Positions 7,982 to 17,237 of a stretch of DNA of 64,000 nt are shown here, one piece after another. The position numbers and the translations under genes were made by a program. Source of the DNA: Chryseobacterium oranimense. GTDB taxonomy: Bacteria; Bacteroidota; Bacteroidia; Flavobacteriales; Weeksellaceae. The stretch lies in NCBI RefSeq assembly GCF_900129755.1, contig NZ_FQWT01000001.1, positions 62,001-126,000 of the forward strand, in the 5' to 3' direction. The notes beneath the pieces are model-generated. The model saw only the letters and a list, made by a program, of their open reading frames with translations. It was not told the DNA's origin and did not search any database. The first letter of the stretch is position 1. Each line of letters begins with the position of its first letter.

Positions 7982-9142
7982 TTATTCAAACATTTCAGCC
8001 CAACGTACGGCTTTTATTTCTTTTTCGCTGTAAAGATCTTCAATGGATCTTTTAACGTCCAATTTGGGGTATAAATTCACTCCTATCAGTTTTATTTTTC
8101 CTTCTTCCACCCATCTTTGCTCTTCAACGGCGTGGTCATAAATCTTTTTCTGAATGATTCCCTGTTTCAAAAGTTCCAGGTACCCTCCAGCCTCTTCTAT
8201 TTCAACAAACAGTGCCCAGGATTTTTCTGCCATCTGACGGGTAATGTCTTCAACGTAATAGCTTCCGTTCGATGCATCTTCAAATACATTAATGATACTT
8301 TCGTAAGCCAGAACAATCTGCTGCTTAAAAGAGATCTCTTCGGAATTATCAGTACTCCTGTTCACGAGATAATTATTGCTGAAAACAGCATCTGCCCCTG
8401 CAATCATAGCAGAAGCGAGTTCTAAGGTTGAACGGATCAGGTTATTTTCATTATCGGCAACCGCTTTATTTCTTAAAGATGTTTCTGCAAAAATGTATGG
8501 GGTTTCATTTAGTCCGTATTCCCTGGAAAATTGGTTAAAAACGATCTTAAAAGCCCTCAGTTTAGCCATCTCAAAGAAATAATTTCCTCCGACCGCGATT
8601 CTGAAAATCAGTTTATTTAAAATTTCAGGACCATAGACTTCAATAAGCTCTTTAGCTTTTGCCAATGCAATTCCCAGCTGCTGATAAATAGCAGCTCCAG
8701 CATTCTGATGGAGCGAAATATCAACACAGATGTTTCTTCTGAAGTCTTTTGATAAAAGTTCTTTCGTCAGCTGGTCATCAATAGTTCCTTCATTTTCATT
8801 AAAAACATCAATCAGGGAAAAGTACTGGTCCTCTTCTTTCGGACTGATGTGGCCGGCAAGGTCTTTATTGTTTACAAAGATGGTTTTCTGCTCAAGATTT
8901 TCAACGTTATGGTCTAGAATAAAAGCAAAAACATCTTCTTCCAAACTTTCATGATATCTGGCTACAAGATGGGTGTTTTCTTCCACTTTCGGCAGATTTG
9001 CCAAGGGTTTCTGAACTTCACTGTAAAAAGGTTTTACATCAATTCCTTCAAGATTTTCTTTCTTTAGAATGGAATAAATGTCTTCTGTTTTCAGTTGTTT
9101 TTTTACTAAATTTTCCCAGTTTGGAAGTATATCTGCTGACAT
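7982..9142 (-). CDS. mutA: Methylmalonyl-CoA mutase, small (beta) subunit
   Basis: 386 residues, homologous to the N-terminal barrel of methylmalonyl-CoA mutase but without the cobalamin-binding C-terminal domain (no DxHxxG). That is the pattern of MutA, the non-catalytic partner of MutB. Segments such as LPNWENLVKKQL and a late LYPKLD support the family. With MutB it interconverts (R)-methylmalonyl-CoA and succinyl-CoA. The start at 9142 (MSADILPNW) is preferred over 9163. No mutB follows, although the subunits are often adjacent; it must lie outside the window. The gene is in a cluster with udk and the septum protein. Confidence 0.82.
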   Translation of the reverse strand: MSADILPNWENLVKKQLKTEDIYSILKKENLEGIDVKPFYSEVQKPLANLPKVEENTHLVARYHESLEEDVFAFILDHNVENLEQKTIFVNNKDLAGHISPKEEDQYFSLIDVFNENEGTIDDQLTKELLSKDFRRNICVDISLHQNAGAAIYQQLGIALAKAKELIEVYGPEILNKLIFRIAVGGNYFFEMAKLRAFKIVFNQFSREYGLNETPYIFAETSLRNKAVADNENNLIRSTLELASAMIAGADAVFSNNYLVNRSTDNSEEISFKQQIVLAYESIINVFEDASNGSYYVEDITRQMAEKSWALFVEIEEAGGYLELLKQGIIQKKIYDHAVEEQRWVEEGKIKLIGVNLYPKLDVKRSIEDLYSEKEIKAVRWAEMFE

Positions 9143-9254
9143 TGGCTGTTTATTATGGATCAATGGTGAATATTGCTTCGCAAGCCAGTAGTAAATTATA
9201 AAAATTGACTATTGAACATTCCAAAGCTCATTGAAATTTCACACTTTAAAATTC

Positions 9255-9611
9255 TTATTTTTTGGCAACATTTGTACTGTCTACCACCAGAATGAAGATT
9301 TCTTCATCCGGTTTTTTCATGAAATAATTTTCTCTGGCGTATTTTTCTTTCTCCGACTTATTGTTCATCAGCTTTTTGTAAAAATTATCATTTTTTTCAT
9401 ACTCTTTTTTATAGTATTCAAGCTGGTCTTCATATCGGCTGATCTCGCCGTTCAGTTCATTAATAACAAGGAAAGAGGTTTTATCAAAGAAAATCATCCA
9501 GACAAGGAACATACAAATGGTAATGGTGTATTTGTTCAGAACATATTTCTGGATCATTCTGAATGTTTCAGATTTCGGCTGAATGTCTTTAATAAGTTTG
9601 TTTTCTTTCAT
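9255..9611 (-). CDS. Septum formation initiator (FtsB/DivIC-like)
   Basis: 118 residues with the FtsB/DivIC layout: a short cytoplasmic N-terminus, one transmembrane helix (about residues 32-50, ICMFLVWMIFFDKTSFLVI), then a coiled coil (ELNGEISRYEDQLEYYKKEY) and a short periplasmic tail with YARENYFMKKPDEEIFIL. The last segment is the conserved ARE..L...E motif of this family. In other bacteria it forms the FtsQ-FtsB-FtsL subcomplex that controls septal peptidoglycan synthesis. Its start is 1 nt from the udk stop, so it is co-transcribed and probably translationally coupled. Confidence 0.88.
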   Translation of the reverse strand: MKENKLIKDIQPKSETFRMIQKYVLNKYTITICMFLVWMIFFDKTSFLVINELNGEISRYEDQLEYYKKEYEKNDNFYKKLMNNKSEKEKYARENYFMKKPDEEIFILVVDSTNVAKK

Positions 9612-9612
9612 T

Positions 9613-10227
9613 TTAATGTTTTCTCAACGAATTTTTAATAACAGTAGTTAAAAAATCAATCGCTACGGAATTCTGTCTCATGTTCGGAATGATCAGATCG
9701 GCTTCATTCTTCGATGGTTCTATGAATTCCTGATGCATTGGCTTCAGTGTGGTCTGGTACCTGTGGAGTACCTCGTTCAGGTCTCTTCCCCTTTCCTGGG
9801 TATCTCTCCTGATTCTTCTGATCAGTCTTTCATCGGAATCTGCATGAACGAATACCTTAAGGTCAAACTCTTTCAGCAGTTCTTTATTAGTAAGGACCAG
9901 AATACCTTCTACCACCAATACATTTTTAGGTTCTACAGTGACATGGTCGCCGGTTCGGGAATGGGTTACAAAGCTGTAAATGGGCTGTTCTATAGACTCA
10001 TTGTTTTTTAAAGCTTTTACATGTTTTATCATTAAATCGAAATCTATTGACTTGGGATGGTCGTAGTTGAGCGCTTCTCTCTCGGTCAGTGTCAGATTCG
10101 GGTTGTCGTGATAATAATTATCCTGGGAAAGGATGTTCATTCCTTCAATATCAAGCTGCTGCAGTATCTTGTCAACAACTGTAGTTTTGCCGGATCCTGT
10201 ACCTCCGGCAATTCCTATTACAAGCAT
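9613..10227 (-). CDS. udk: Uridine kinase
   Basis: 204 residues. The Walker A loop GGTGSGKTT lies at residues 8-16, followed by LSQDNYYHD (substrate Asp) and the NYDHPKSIDFDLM segment typical of uridine/cytidine kinases. IRRDTQERGRDLNEVL forms the lid with its Arg residues. It phosphorylates uridine and cytidine to UMP and CMP in pyrimidine salvage. It is the first gene of the minus-strand operon running towards mutA. A TATATTTG -7 element (10255-10262) lies just upstream. Confidence 0.93.
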   Translation of the reverse strand: MLVIGIAGGTGSGKTTVVDKILQQLDIEGMNILSQDNYYHDNPNLTLTEREALNYDHPKSIDFDLMIKHVKALKNNESIEQPIYSFVTHSRTGDHVTVEPKNVLVVEGILVLTNKELLKEFDLKVFVHADSDERLIRRIRRDTQERGRDLNEVLHRYQTTLKPMHQEFIEPSKNEADLIIPNMRQNSVAIDFLTTVIKNSLRKH

Positions 10228-10254
10228 TCTTTTTTTGTTTCTTTATAGTTGGTA

Positions 10255-10262
10255 CAAATATA
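10255..10262 (-). promoter_or_regulatory. -7 promoter element for the udk operon
   Basis: TATATTTG on the minus strand matches TAnnTTTG and ends 28 nt before the udk ATG. A TTG at 10279-10281 is 16 nt away, slightly short for a -33 element. Confidence 0.5.
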
Positions 10263-10317
10263 CTATTTTAGATGAATGCAAGTAAAACAATCCTTTTAGA
10301 ATTTGTTTACAATAAAA

Positions 10318-10342
10318 AAATCCGGTGCCTGTCATCGGATTT
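10318..10342. terminator. Second hairpin between clpS and udk
   Basis: AAATCCG (10318-10324) pairs with CGGATTT (10336-10342) and is flanked by A7 on the left, giving a T-run on the minus strand. It follows the clpS terminator in tandem and may act as a back-up. Confidence 0.55.
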
Positions 10343-10396
10343 AAAATGTTATCAGGTTTTATTTCCTGTTAAATTTAATCATTAATTCTAATAAAA

Positions 10397-10418
10397 AACT
10401 CTGCCATCCGGCAGAGTT
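10397..10418 (-). terminator. Rho-independent terminator of clpS
   Basis: AACTCTGCC pairs with GGCAGAGTT around a 4-nt loop. The minus strand reads on into TTTTTTATT. It lies 5 bp past the clpS stop. Confidence 0.88.
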
Positions 10419-10422
10419 CTGT

Positions 10423-10728
10423 TTATACTATTTCGCTTGTTAATTCCCTTGAAAGCAATTTCTCATGCATCGGCTTAAGAAGATCCATGGATCCTGTTTT
10501 AACGGTGCATTTTCCTTTGTAATGGACCAATATGGTACACTGTTCCGCCTGTTCCAGAGTATGCTTGCAGATTTCAACCAGACAATCTATTACATAATCA
10601 AAGGTATGAATATCGTCATTATGAAGCACCAGCTTATATACTTCATCAGTATCATCCAAAACCAGCACTTCTTCTTCATACTGCCGTTTCGGATCTTCGT
10701 AATCTTTTATACTGTTAAAAAAAATCAT
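10423..10728 (-). CDS. clpS: ATP-dependent Clp protease adaptor ClpS
   Basis: 101 residues. The conserved core YKLVLHNDDIHTFDYV is followed by the helical VCIK-type region CLVEICKHTLEQAEQC and the VHYKGKCTV strand typical of ClpS. ClpS binds N-degron substrates and hands them to ClpA- or ClpC-type unfoldases. The acidic N-terminal extension (EEEVLVLDD) precedes the core, as in other members. It is 10 bp downstream of the CNNM-type transporter gene and shares its transcript, ending at a strong terminator. Confidence 0.92.
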   Translation of the reverse strand: MIFFNSIKDYEDPKRQYEEEVLVLDDTDEVYKLVLHNDDIHTFDYVIDCLVEICKHTLEQAEQCTILVHYKGKCTVKTGSMDLLKPMHEKLLSRELTSEIV

Positions 10729-10738
10729 CTCTATTTTT

Positions 10739-12097
10739 TTAAACTTCTCCTATTTTATCGGCCAGGTCATTAATCACATTCGGGCCTTCATATACCAGTT
10801 CTACAAGCTCAACACTCTTATTATTCATTTTCAGAATTTTGAAGTGATAGTTTTCCAGATCGAATTCATCATTTTCTTCAGGAATATCTTCCAGTGCATG
10901 CAGGATGAAGCCTGCTAATGAGTTGTACTCACTTTCTTCAGAAAGAGGCAGCTTTTTAGGCAAATGCTCATTAATCTCGTCCAGCGGCTGTGTGGCCTGA
11001 ATCCAATAAATATTATCGCCCATTTTATCTACCAGCTTATCTTCATCGTCTTCTTCGTCCTGAATTTCTCCCACAAGTTCCTCCAGAATGTCTTCCAGAG
11101 TTATAATTCCTTCCGTTCCACCAAATTCATCAATAACAATCGCAAGATGCTGTTTTTTCTGCTGGAAGATCTTCAGAAGGTCTGAAATCTTTTTACTTCC
11201 GACTACAAAGAATGCATCACGCATCAATTCTTTTAGGTCTTCATGATTAAGCTCTCCTTTTCTTTTAACAAATTCCCTGATGATCTCTTTTGTATAAAGA
11301 ACTCCAATTATATTATCGATAGAATCAAGATATACCGGGATACGGGAATAGCCGCTATCCATGATCTTGTTGATGATTTCATTGATATCTTCCTCAAAGT
11401 CGATGGATGTGATATTCTGTCTCGGAACCATGATCTGCTTGGCCGAATGATCCGTAAAATCAAATGCATTCTTAATAATTTCATAGTTCTCTTCTTCAAT
11501 TTCACCACTGTCCGCACTTTGCTTTACCAAAAGCTGAAGCTCTTCCGTAGAGTGAATTTCCTGTTCTGAAGCCGGATGTATTTTTACTAATCTTAAAAAA
11601 GTATTGGACATCAGGTTCATCAACCAGATAAAAGGCTTGAAAATCGTATAAAAAACTCTTAACGGCACTGCTGTAGCCATTGTAGTAGACTCAGATTTTC
11701 TAATTGCAATTGATTTTGGGATAAGCTCTCCGAATACGATATGCATTACCGTAATCAATACAAAACTGGTCACCACTGAAATTGTGGTGATTGTTGTTTG
11801 GGTTAAATCCACATTCAGAGAATGGAAGATACTTTCAACTACATGATGAAGAGCACTTTCTCCCACCCACCCCAATGCAAGGGATGCCAGGGTAATACCA
11901 AGCTGTGTAGCAGACAGGTACTCATCAAGATGCTTGATAATATGCTCTGCCTGTTTCGCCATAGAGTTACCTTCGGCTGCTTTTAACTGGATTTGTGAAT
12001 AACGAACTTTAACAATTGAAAATTCTGCGGCCACGAAAAAGCCATTTAATAAAACAAGAAATAAGGCTAGCAAAAGCCTGACTATGTCCGAATCCAT
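10739..12097 (-). CDS. CNNM/CorC-type integral membrane transporter (hemolysin-family annotation)
   Basis: 452 residues. An N-terminal CNNM/DUF21 membrane domain (about 1-200; helices such as LLLALFLVLLNGFFVAAEFSIV) precedes a pair of CBS domains (about 215-335, IMVPRQNITSID and VIDEFGGTEGIITLEDILEELVGEI). A CorC_HlyC domain follows (about 350-440, NSLAGFILHALEDIP). Homologs export Mg2+ or Co2+; 'hemolysin' is a historic label. It resembles GldE in layout, but none of the usual gldE neighbours is here. It is co-transcribed with clpS, with a -7 element at 12125-12132. Confidence 0.85.
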   Translation of the reverse strand: MDSDIVRLLLALFLVLLNGFFVAAEFSIVKVRYSQIQLKAAEGNSMAKQAEHIIKHLDEYLSATQLGITLASLALGWVGESALHHVVESIFHSLNVDLTQTTITTISVVTSFVLITVMHIVFGELIPKSIAIRKSESTTMATAVPLRVFYTIFKPFIWLMNLMSNTFLRLVKIHPASEQEIHSTEELQLLVKQSADSGEIEEENYEIIKNAFDFTDHSAKQIMVPRQNITSIDFEEDINEIINKIMDSGYSRIPVYLDSIDNIIGVLYTKEIIREFVKRKGELNHEDLKELMRDAFFVVGSKKISDLLKIFQQKKQHLAIVIDEFGGTEGIITLEDILEELVGEIQDEEDDEDKLVDKMGDNIYWIQATQPLDEINEHLPKKLPLSEESEYNSLAGFILHALEDIPEENDEFDLENYHFKILKMNNKSVELVELVYEGPNVINDLADKIGEV

Positions 12098-12124
12098 TTA
12101 GAAGTTGTATAATATTTTAGTTTA

Positions 12125-12132
12125 CAAAGATA
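12125..12132 (-). promoter_or_regulatory. -7 promoter element for the CNNM transporter-clpS unit
   Basis: TATCTTTG on the minus strand matches TAnnTTTG and lies 28 nt upstream of the ATG. A TTG 16 nt further upstream (12149-12151) is a possible -33 element. Confidence 0.45.
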
Positions 12133-12153
12133 GATAAAATATAAATAACAAAA

Positions 12154-12178
12154 AAAGCATCGACAGTATCGATGCTTT
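12154..12178 (-). terminator. Rho-independent terminator of the ATP synthase operon (after atpG)
   Basis: AAAGCATCGA (12154-12163) pairs perfectly with TCGATGCTTT (12169-12178) around a 5-nt loop. The minus strand continues into TTTTTTTGTT. It lies 23 bp past the atpG stop. Confidence 0.9.
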
Positions 12179-12200
12179 AATATTATGTTAAAATAATTCT

Positions 12201-13067
12201 TTACGAATTTTTCAAAGCTTCTGCTCCTGAAACGATCTCAAGGATTTCGTTTGTAATAGCAGCCTGTCTTGCTTTGTTGTAGAAGATCACAAGATCATTC
12301 TTCAAAGCCTGGGCATTGTCTGTAGCTTTGTGCATGGCAGTCATTCTCGCTCCGTGCTCTGAAGCAACTGAATCTAAAACCGCTTTGAAAACCTGGGTTT
12401 TGATTGCCTTAGGAATCAAATTGTCCAGAATTTCGTTTCTGTTCGGCTCAAAGATATAATCTGTTTCTACCTGAGTATCTTCAGCTTTTTCAGCCATAGA
12501 AATCGGAAGAAGCTGTTCAGCGGTTACTTCCTGGGTAGCAGCATTAACAAATTTGTTGTAGATCAGATAAACTTCATCAAATTTGCCTTCTCTAAAGCTG
12601 GTCATTACTCCTTCAGCAACATGGGCTACTGTATCAAAATTTAAGTTATCAAAAACAGCACTTTCGTTGGAATATACTGCACGGGTTCTTCTTACCGCAT
12701 CAAAAGCCTTTTTACCAATAGTAAGAACTTCAACTTCGTATTGAGATTTATCTCTGAACTGGTTGTTTAGCTCTTTTACAATAGATGAGTTAAAAGCTCC
12801 TGCAAGACCTCTGTTTGAAGTAACAGCGATGAAAAGAATTCTCTTCACTTCTCTTTTTTGAGCATAAACAGAAATCTGATCAGGATCAGAGCTAGAATTC
12901 ACATTCTGGATGATTTCCTGCAGTTTTTCAGAATATGGTCTCAGCATTACGATTGCATCCTGTGCTTTTTTAAGCTTCGCAGCGGAAACCATTTTCATAG
13001 CACGGGTAATCTGCATCGTAGATGTAATTGACGTAATTCTGCCTCGTATTTCTTTTAAGTTTGCCAT
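12201..13067 (-). CDS. atpG: F0F1 ATP synthase subunit gamma
   Basis: 288 residues. The N-terminal coiled-coil arm begins MANLKEIRGRITSITSTMQITRAMKMVSAAKL. The central Rossmann-like domain contains VTSNRGLAGAFNSSIVKE, and the C-terminal helix ends with ARQAAITNEILEIVSGAEAL. Gamma is the rotor shaft that couples c-ring rotation to catalysis in F1. It is the last gene of the atp operon here. In most bacteria atpD and atpC follow; in this window they do not, as is usual in Flavobacteriia. Confidence 0.97.
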   Translation of the reverse strand: MANLKEIRGRITSITSTMQITRAMKMVSAAKLKKAQDAIVMLRPYSEKLQEIIQNVNSSSDPDQISVYAQKREVKRILFIAVTSNRGLAGAFNSSIVKELNNQFRDKSQYEVEVLTIGKKAFDAVRRTRAVYSNESAVFDNLNFDTVAHVAEGVMTSFREGKFDEVYLIYNKFVNAATQEVTAEQLLPISMAEKAEDTQVETDYIFEPNRNEILDNLIPKAIKTQVFKAVLDSVASEHGARMTAMHKATDNAQALKNDLVIFYNKARQAAITNEILEIVSGAEALKNS

Positions 13068-13096
13068 TAATTTGGGTTCAAAGTGTATGGTCTAAA

Positions 13097-13130
13097 GTTT
13101 AAGGTTCGAAACAGATTTCAAACCTTAAAC
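13097..13130. promoter_or_regulatory. Hairpin in the atpA-atpG spacer
   Basis: GTTTAAGGTT (13097-13106) pairs exactly with AACCTTAAAC (13121-13130). It lies inside the operon between atpA and atpG and has no T-run, so it is more likely an mRNA processing or stabilising stem than a terminator. The same spacer is loosely 7-bp periodic (GGTTCAA, GGTCTAA, AGTTTAA, GGTTCGA). Confidence 0.45.
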
Positions 13131-13140
13131 AATGAAGATT

Positions 13141-14718
13141 TTAGTTATATTTAGAAGCTAAGTCGTTAGCTGCCTGCTTAAGAACGTTTGTAATATCGTT
13201 ATCGATTTTACCAGCTTTAATAGCTGCCATTGTATCAGGGTGCTTAGATCTAAGGAATTCGATATATTCTACCTGGAATTCTTTCACTTTTCTGATAGGC
13301 ACGTTTCTTAAAAGGTTCTCTGTTCCTGCGTAGATCATAGCTACCTGGCTATCTACAGGAAGTGGAGAGTTTACCGGCTGCTTAAGGATCTCAACGTTTC
13401 TTTCTCCTTTAGAAATTACTGCTAAAGTAGAAGCATCAAGGTCTGAACCGAATTTAGCGAACGCTTCCAATTCTTTATACTGAGCCTGGTCTAATTTAAG
13501 AGTACCAGATACTTTTTTCATTGATTTGATCTGAGCGTTACCTCCTACTCTGGATACAGAGATCCCTACGTTGATCGCAGGACGAACCCCTGAGTTGAAT
13601 AGATCTGATTCAAGGAAAATCTGTCCGTCCGTAATAGAGATTACGTTGGTTGGAATATACGCAGAAACGTCACCAGCCTGAGTTTCGATAATCGGAAGGG
13701 CAGTTAATGAACCTCCTCCTTTTACGATTGGCTTAAGAGAATCCGGTAAGTCGTTCATCTGGCTCGCAATCTGGTCGTCAGCAATTACTTTTGCTGCTCT
13801 TTCCAATAGTCTTGAGTGTAGGTAGAAAACGTCTCCAGGATAAGCTTCACGGCCCGGTGGTCTTCTCAATAGTAGAGAAAGCTCACGGTAAGCTACCGCT
13901 TGCTTGGATAAATCATCATAAACGATCAATGCCGGTCTACCAGTGTCTCTGAAGAATTCACCGATAGATGCACCTGCCATTGCAGAATATACCTGCATTG
14001 GAACCGGATCCGAAGCATTAGCCGCAACGATTACAGTGTATGCTAAAGCACCTTTATCAGAAAGGGTTTTAACGATCTGTGCTACGGTAGAAGCTTTCTG
14101 ACCGATCGCAACATATATACAATATACAGGATTACCTGCATCAAAGAATTCTTTCTGGTTGATGATCGTATCGATCGCAACAGTAGTTTTACCTGTCTGT
14201 CTGTCACCAATGATAAGCTCTCTCTGACCTCTTCCTACAGGAATCATAGAGTCGATCGCAACGATACCTGTCTGTAAAGGTTCAGTTACCGGCTGTCTGA
14301 AGATAACTCCAGGAGCTTTTCTTTCCAATGGCATTTCGTATAAATCCCCAGTAATAGGACCTTTACCATCGATAGGGTTACCAAGAGTATCTACTACTCT
14401 TCCTAACATACCTTCTCCTACTTTAATAGAAGAGATTCTGTTTGTTCTTCTTACTGTATCTCCTTCTTTTACTAATTTACTTTCCCCAAGTAGAGCAACA
14501 CCCACGTTGTCTTCTTCAAGGTTAAGTACAATACCTTCTACATCACTAGAAAATTTCACCAACTCTCCGTATTGTACGTTTTCTAACCCGTATACACGAG
14601 CAATACCATCACCGATGGTTAAAACTGTACCTACTTCCTCAACGTTGGATTGAGTGTCGAAGTTGGCCAATTGCTGTTTTAAGATCGCAGATACTTCTGC
14701 CGGATTTATTTCTGCCAT
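13141..14718 (-). CDS. atpA: F0F1 ATP synthase subunit alpha
   Basis: 525 residues. It has an N-terminal beta-barrel ([19 protein letters not shown]), the nucleotide-binding domain with P-loop [11 protein letters not shown], the [17 protein letters not shown] segment, and the alpha signature region [22 protein letters not shown]. It ends in a helical C-terminal domain. Alpha carries the non-catalytic nucleotide sites of the F1 hexamer. It is 18 bp downstream of atpH in the operon. Nothing unusual was seen. Confidence 0.98.
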   Translation of the reverse strand: MAEINPAEVSAILKQQLANFDTQSNVEEVGTVLTIGDGIARVYGLENVQYGELVKFSSDVEGIVLNLEEDNVGVALLGESKLVKEGDTVRRTNRISSIKVGEGMLGRVVDTLGNPIDGKGPITGDLYEMPLERKAPGVIFRQPVTEPLQTGIVAIDSMIPVGRGQRELIIGDRQTGKTTVAIDTIINQKEFFDAGNPVYCIYVAIGQKASTVAQIVKTLSDKGALAYTVIVAANASDPVPMQVYSAMAGASIGEFFRDTGRPALIVYDDLSKQAVAYRELSLLLRRPPGREAYPGDVFYLHSRLLERAAKVIADDQIASQMNDLPDSLKPIVKGGGSLTALPIIETQAGDVSAYIPTNVISITDGQIFLESDLFNSGVRPAINVGISVSRVGGNAQIKSMKKVSGTLKLDQAQYKELEAFAKFGSDLDASTLAVISKGERNVEILKQPVNSPLPVDSQVAMIYAGTENLLRNVPIRKVKEFQVEYIEFLRSKHPDTMAAIKAGKIDNDITNVLKQAANDLASKYN

Positions 14719-14736
14719 TGTATGGTTGTTTTTTCT

Positions 14737-15276
14737 TTAATTTAACTGAAAATCTTTTTTAACTTGGTTCAATTTGGTCTTTACAGATGCATCTACCTGC
14801 TGATCTCCTACTCTTAGAATGTATCCTCCTAAAATTTCAGGTTTTACGTTTAAGTTCAGATCAAAGTTTGAACCTGCTTTTACCAGATTGGTAGATCTTA
14901 GGATCTGATCAAGGTTTTCTTTGGAAAGCTGAGTTGCTGTTGTAAGAGTTACTCTCTGTACTCCGTTGATATCCTCTACTTTATTGATGAACTCCTGAGC
15001 GATATTTTTCAACTGGTTTTCACGTCCGTGCTTGATCACTAATCTGATCAGGTTCTGTGAAGAAACCGAGAAGTCTTTAAAGATCTGGTCTGCTACCTCT
15101 ATTTTCTTTTTTGCATCAATGTAAGGCGTAAGAAAGAATTTGTTCAAATCTGCAGATTGAGACATGATCTTCTTTACATCTTTCATTTCAGAAAATACAG
15201 CAGCGGTCTGGCCTGTTTCATTGGTGAAATCAAGCAGTCCCTGTGCGTATCTTTTAGCTACTTTAGATGTAAGCAT
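14737..15276 (-). CDS. atpH: F0F1 ATP synthase subunit delta
   Basis: 179 residues with the OSCP/delta layout: N-terminal helical bundle (SKVAKRYAQGLLDFTNETGQ) and the C-terminal GGYILRVGDQQVDASVKTKL motif. Delta caps the F1 head and joins it to the b-subunit stalk. The gene is 2 bp from atpF, which suggests translational coupling. Confidence 0.95.
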   Translation of the reverse strand: MLTSKVAKRYAQGLLDFTNETGQTAAVFSEMKDVKKIMSQSADLNKFFLTPYIDAKKKIEVADQIFKDFSVSSQNLIRLVIKHGRENQLKNIAQEFINKVEDINGVQRVTLTTATQLSKENLDQILRSTNLVKAGSNFDLNLNVKPEILGGYILRVGDQQVDASVKTKLNQVKKDFQLN

Positions 15277-15278
15277 TC

Positions 15279-15776
15279 TTAGTTAAGGTTTGATTTGTTT
15301 AGATAATTTTGAACTAATTCGTTTTGAGCTTCGTTGTTATCCAACTTCTGCTTAAGGATAGATTCAGCGATGTTTACAGATAAAGCACCGATTTGAGTTT
15401 TAATGTCTGCCATAGCAGCATTTTTCTCAGTCTGGATAGTTTGCTTAGCTGCCTCGATCATTTTATCTCCTTCATTTTTAGCAGCATCTTTAGCCTCACC
15501 TACGATTCTATCTTTAATTTCTCTGGCTTCTTTAAGGATAGCATCTCTTTCGATTTTAGCTTCACGAATAATTCTTTCGTTATCCTCTTTTAAAGTCTCC
15601 ATCTCTTTTCTTGCCAATTTAGCTTGATTAAGAGCATCAACAATAGAAGTTTCTCTGTCGTTGATTGATTTTAAAATAGGTTTCCAAGCGAATTTACCTA
15701 ACAAAAATAATAATGCTAGAAAAATAACAGACTGGATAATAAATAATCCTGATGAAAACTGGTGAATTAATTCCAT
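15279..15776 (-). CDS. atpF: F0F1 ATP synthase subunit b
   Basis: 165 residues. A single N-terminal transmembrane helix (about residues 10-30, FIIQSVIFLALLFLLGKFAW) is followed by a long, charged helical dimerisation domain (ETSIVDALNQAKLARKEMET onward). This is the peripheral stalk that holds F1 static against the a subunit. Only one b gene is present, so the stalk is presumably a homodimer. It lies between atpE and atpH. Confidence 0.95.
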   Translation of the reverse strand: MELIHQFSSGLFIIQSVIFLALLFLLGKFAWKPILKSINDRETSIVDALNQAKLARKEMETLKEDNERIIREAKIERDAILKEAREIKDRIVGEAKDAAKNEGDKMIEAAKQTIQTEKNAAMADIKTQIGALSVNIAESILKQKLDNNEAQNELVQNYLNKSNLN

Positions 15777-15866
15777 TATATAAATGTATAAATAATTATT
15801 ACTTTTTTCTTTTTTAAATTAACATTGCTGCAGCCAACCGCTGCAACAATGTTTTTTTTGTTTGGC

Positions 15867-16058
15867 TTATGATGCGAATAACGCAGCAAATGCAACACCT
15901 TCTACTAGTGCAGCTGCAATAAGCATAGCAGTTTGGATTTTTCCAGATTGCTCAGGCTGTCTAGCGATAGCTTCAAGAGCAGCAGCTCCGATTTTACCAA
16001 GACCGATACCTACACCAAGTACGATAAGACCGCCACCAATAATTCTAGGGATTTCCAT
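15867..16058 (-). CDS. atpE: F0F1 ATP synthase subunit c
   Basis: 63 residues forming a two-helix hairpin. The polar loop is ARQPEQSG (residues 32-39) and the ion-carrying carboxylate is Glu53 (ALVEGVAF). The helix-1 position that is Gln in sodium-type rings (Ile-rich context here) reads Leu20, which points to proton rather than sodium coupling. This comes from alignment by eye. The helix-1 Lys22 is unusual among c subunits generally. The protein forms the rotor ring. Confidence 0.95.
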   Translation of the reverse strand: MEIPRIIGGGLIVLGVGIGLGKIGAAALEAIARQPEQSGKIQTAMLIAAALVEGVAFAALFAS

Positions 16059-16112
16059 AATAAATATAATTTAAAAAATTGTTTTTAATTTAAGCTTCAA
16101 ACTTGTTCTATA

Positions 16113-17216
16113 TTAATGAGCAGCGTGATGTTCGTGCTCATGCTCTTCCACAGCCATTCCGATGAACAATGCAGAAAGCATTGTAAAGATATAAGCCTGA
16201 AGGAAAGCAACCAATACCTCAAGGATATAGATTACTAAAGTTAAGAATGGGAATGCAACTCCGGCAATCCAGTTCTTGAAAATATAAATTGATCCGATAA
16301 GCGTCATTACAACGATGTGTCCTGCCGTCATGTTCGCAAAAAGACGAATCATCAATGCAAAAGGCTTAGTCAGAGTTCCTAATAATTCGATCGGCAACAT
16401 GATGAATTTCATTGGAACCGGTACACCTGGCATCCAGAAAATATGCTTCCAGTAATCTTTATTGGCTGAGAATGTTGTAATTAAATAAGTAAGGATAGCC
16501 AGGAAGAATGTCATGGTAATATTACCTGTAACATTGATTCCGAAAGGCATCAACCCTAAAACGTTTAAAAGTAAGATAAAGAAGAATACAGTTAATAAAT
16601 AACCCATAAATCTTTTATACTTGTGTCCGATGTTCGGAATAGCGATCTCGTCTCTTACAAAAATAATCAAAGGCTCTAAAAATCTTGCAGCTCCTGTAGG
16701 AACTACAGACTTCTTATATGATCTTGCCATTCCTGTAAACAATACAAACATTAAAACTGCAACTAAGAAAATGATCAGTACACTTTTAGTAATTGAAAGG
16801 TCTAGAGGTTTTTCGTTTGTAGGATGACCGTCTTTATCTAAAGTTAAAGTTCCAGCAGCATCAGTCTTGTAGATTTTTTCGTGGTGCAATTTATAATAAG
16901 AACCATCTACTTCAGTGGTTTCACCATGCATAAAACCTTCTTTACTGTTGCTCATGAAAGCGTGAAAACCGTTATCATAAAAAATAACAGGAAGAGGAAA
17001 ACCAATATGGTGCCCATCCTTATCTACCATCAATGTAAAATCGTGAGCATCCAACAAGTGGTGAGTGATGAACTCCTTGTTTTCTTTCGTTGCTTTGTCT
17101 TTCTCTGAAAGCTCTGTAGTAGCTGGACCTGCCTCAGCAGTAGCCTCACCGTGCTGTGCAGACACTAAGTTTAATACAAAAATACTGTAGAATAAAACTG
17201 CGAATTTCTTAAACAT
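16113..17216 (-). CDS. atpB: F0F1 ATP synthase subunit a, with long exported N-terminal extension
   Basis: 367 residues, well over the roughly 250-270 of most bacterial a subunits. The first 120 or so form an extension starting with a signal-like segment (MFKKFAVLFYSIFVLNLVSAQ) and a polar His/Lys-rich region. The conserved membrane part follows, with the essential-Arg helix (LIRLFANMTAGHIVV) and the ending FTMLSALFIGMAVEEHEHEHH. Long a subunits of this sort are common in Bacteroidota. The start at 17216 is favoured by the signal-like segment; 17240 adds eight residues. A clear promoter lies at 17238-17266. Confidence 0.93.
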   Translation of the reverse strand: MFKKFAVLFYSIFVLNLVSAQHGEATAEAGPATTELSEKDKATKENKEFITHHLLDAHDFTLMVDKDGHHIGFPLPVIFYDNGFHAFMSNSKEGFMHGETTEVDGSYYKLHHEKIYKTDAAGTLTLDKDGHPTNEKPLDLSITKSVLIIFLVAVLMFVLFTGMARSYKKSVVPTGAARFLEPLIIFVRDEIAIPNIGHKYKRFMGYLLTVFFFILLLNVLGLMPFGINVTGNITMTFFLAILTYLITTFSANKDYWKHIFWMPGVPVPMKFIMLPIELLGTLTKPFALMIRLFANMTAGHIVVMTLIGSIYIFKNWIAGVAFPFLTLVIYILEVLVAFLQAYIFTMLSALFIGMAVEEHEHEHHAAH

Positions 17217-17237
17217 TGATAGGTTTTTTTCGTTGTG

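Noticed and set aside
10739..12097. Gliding motility protein GldE
   Set aside because: The domain layout is similar, but gldE normally sits by ssb/mutY and gldD, none of which is here.
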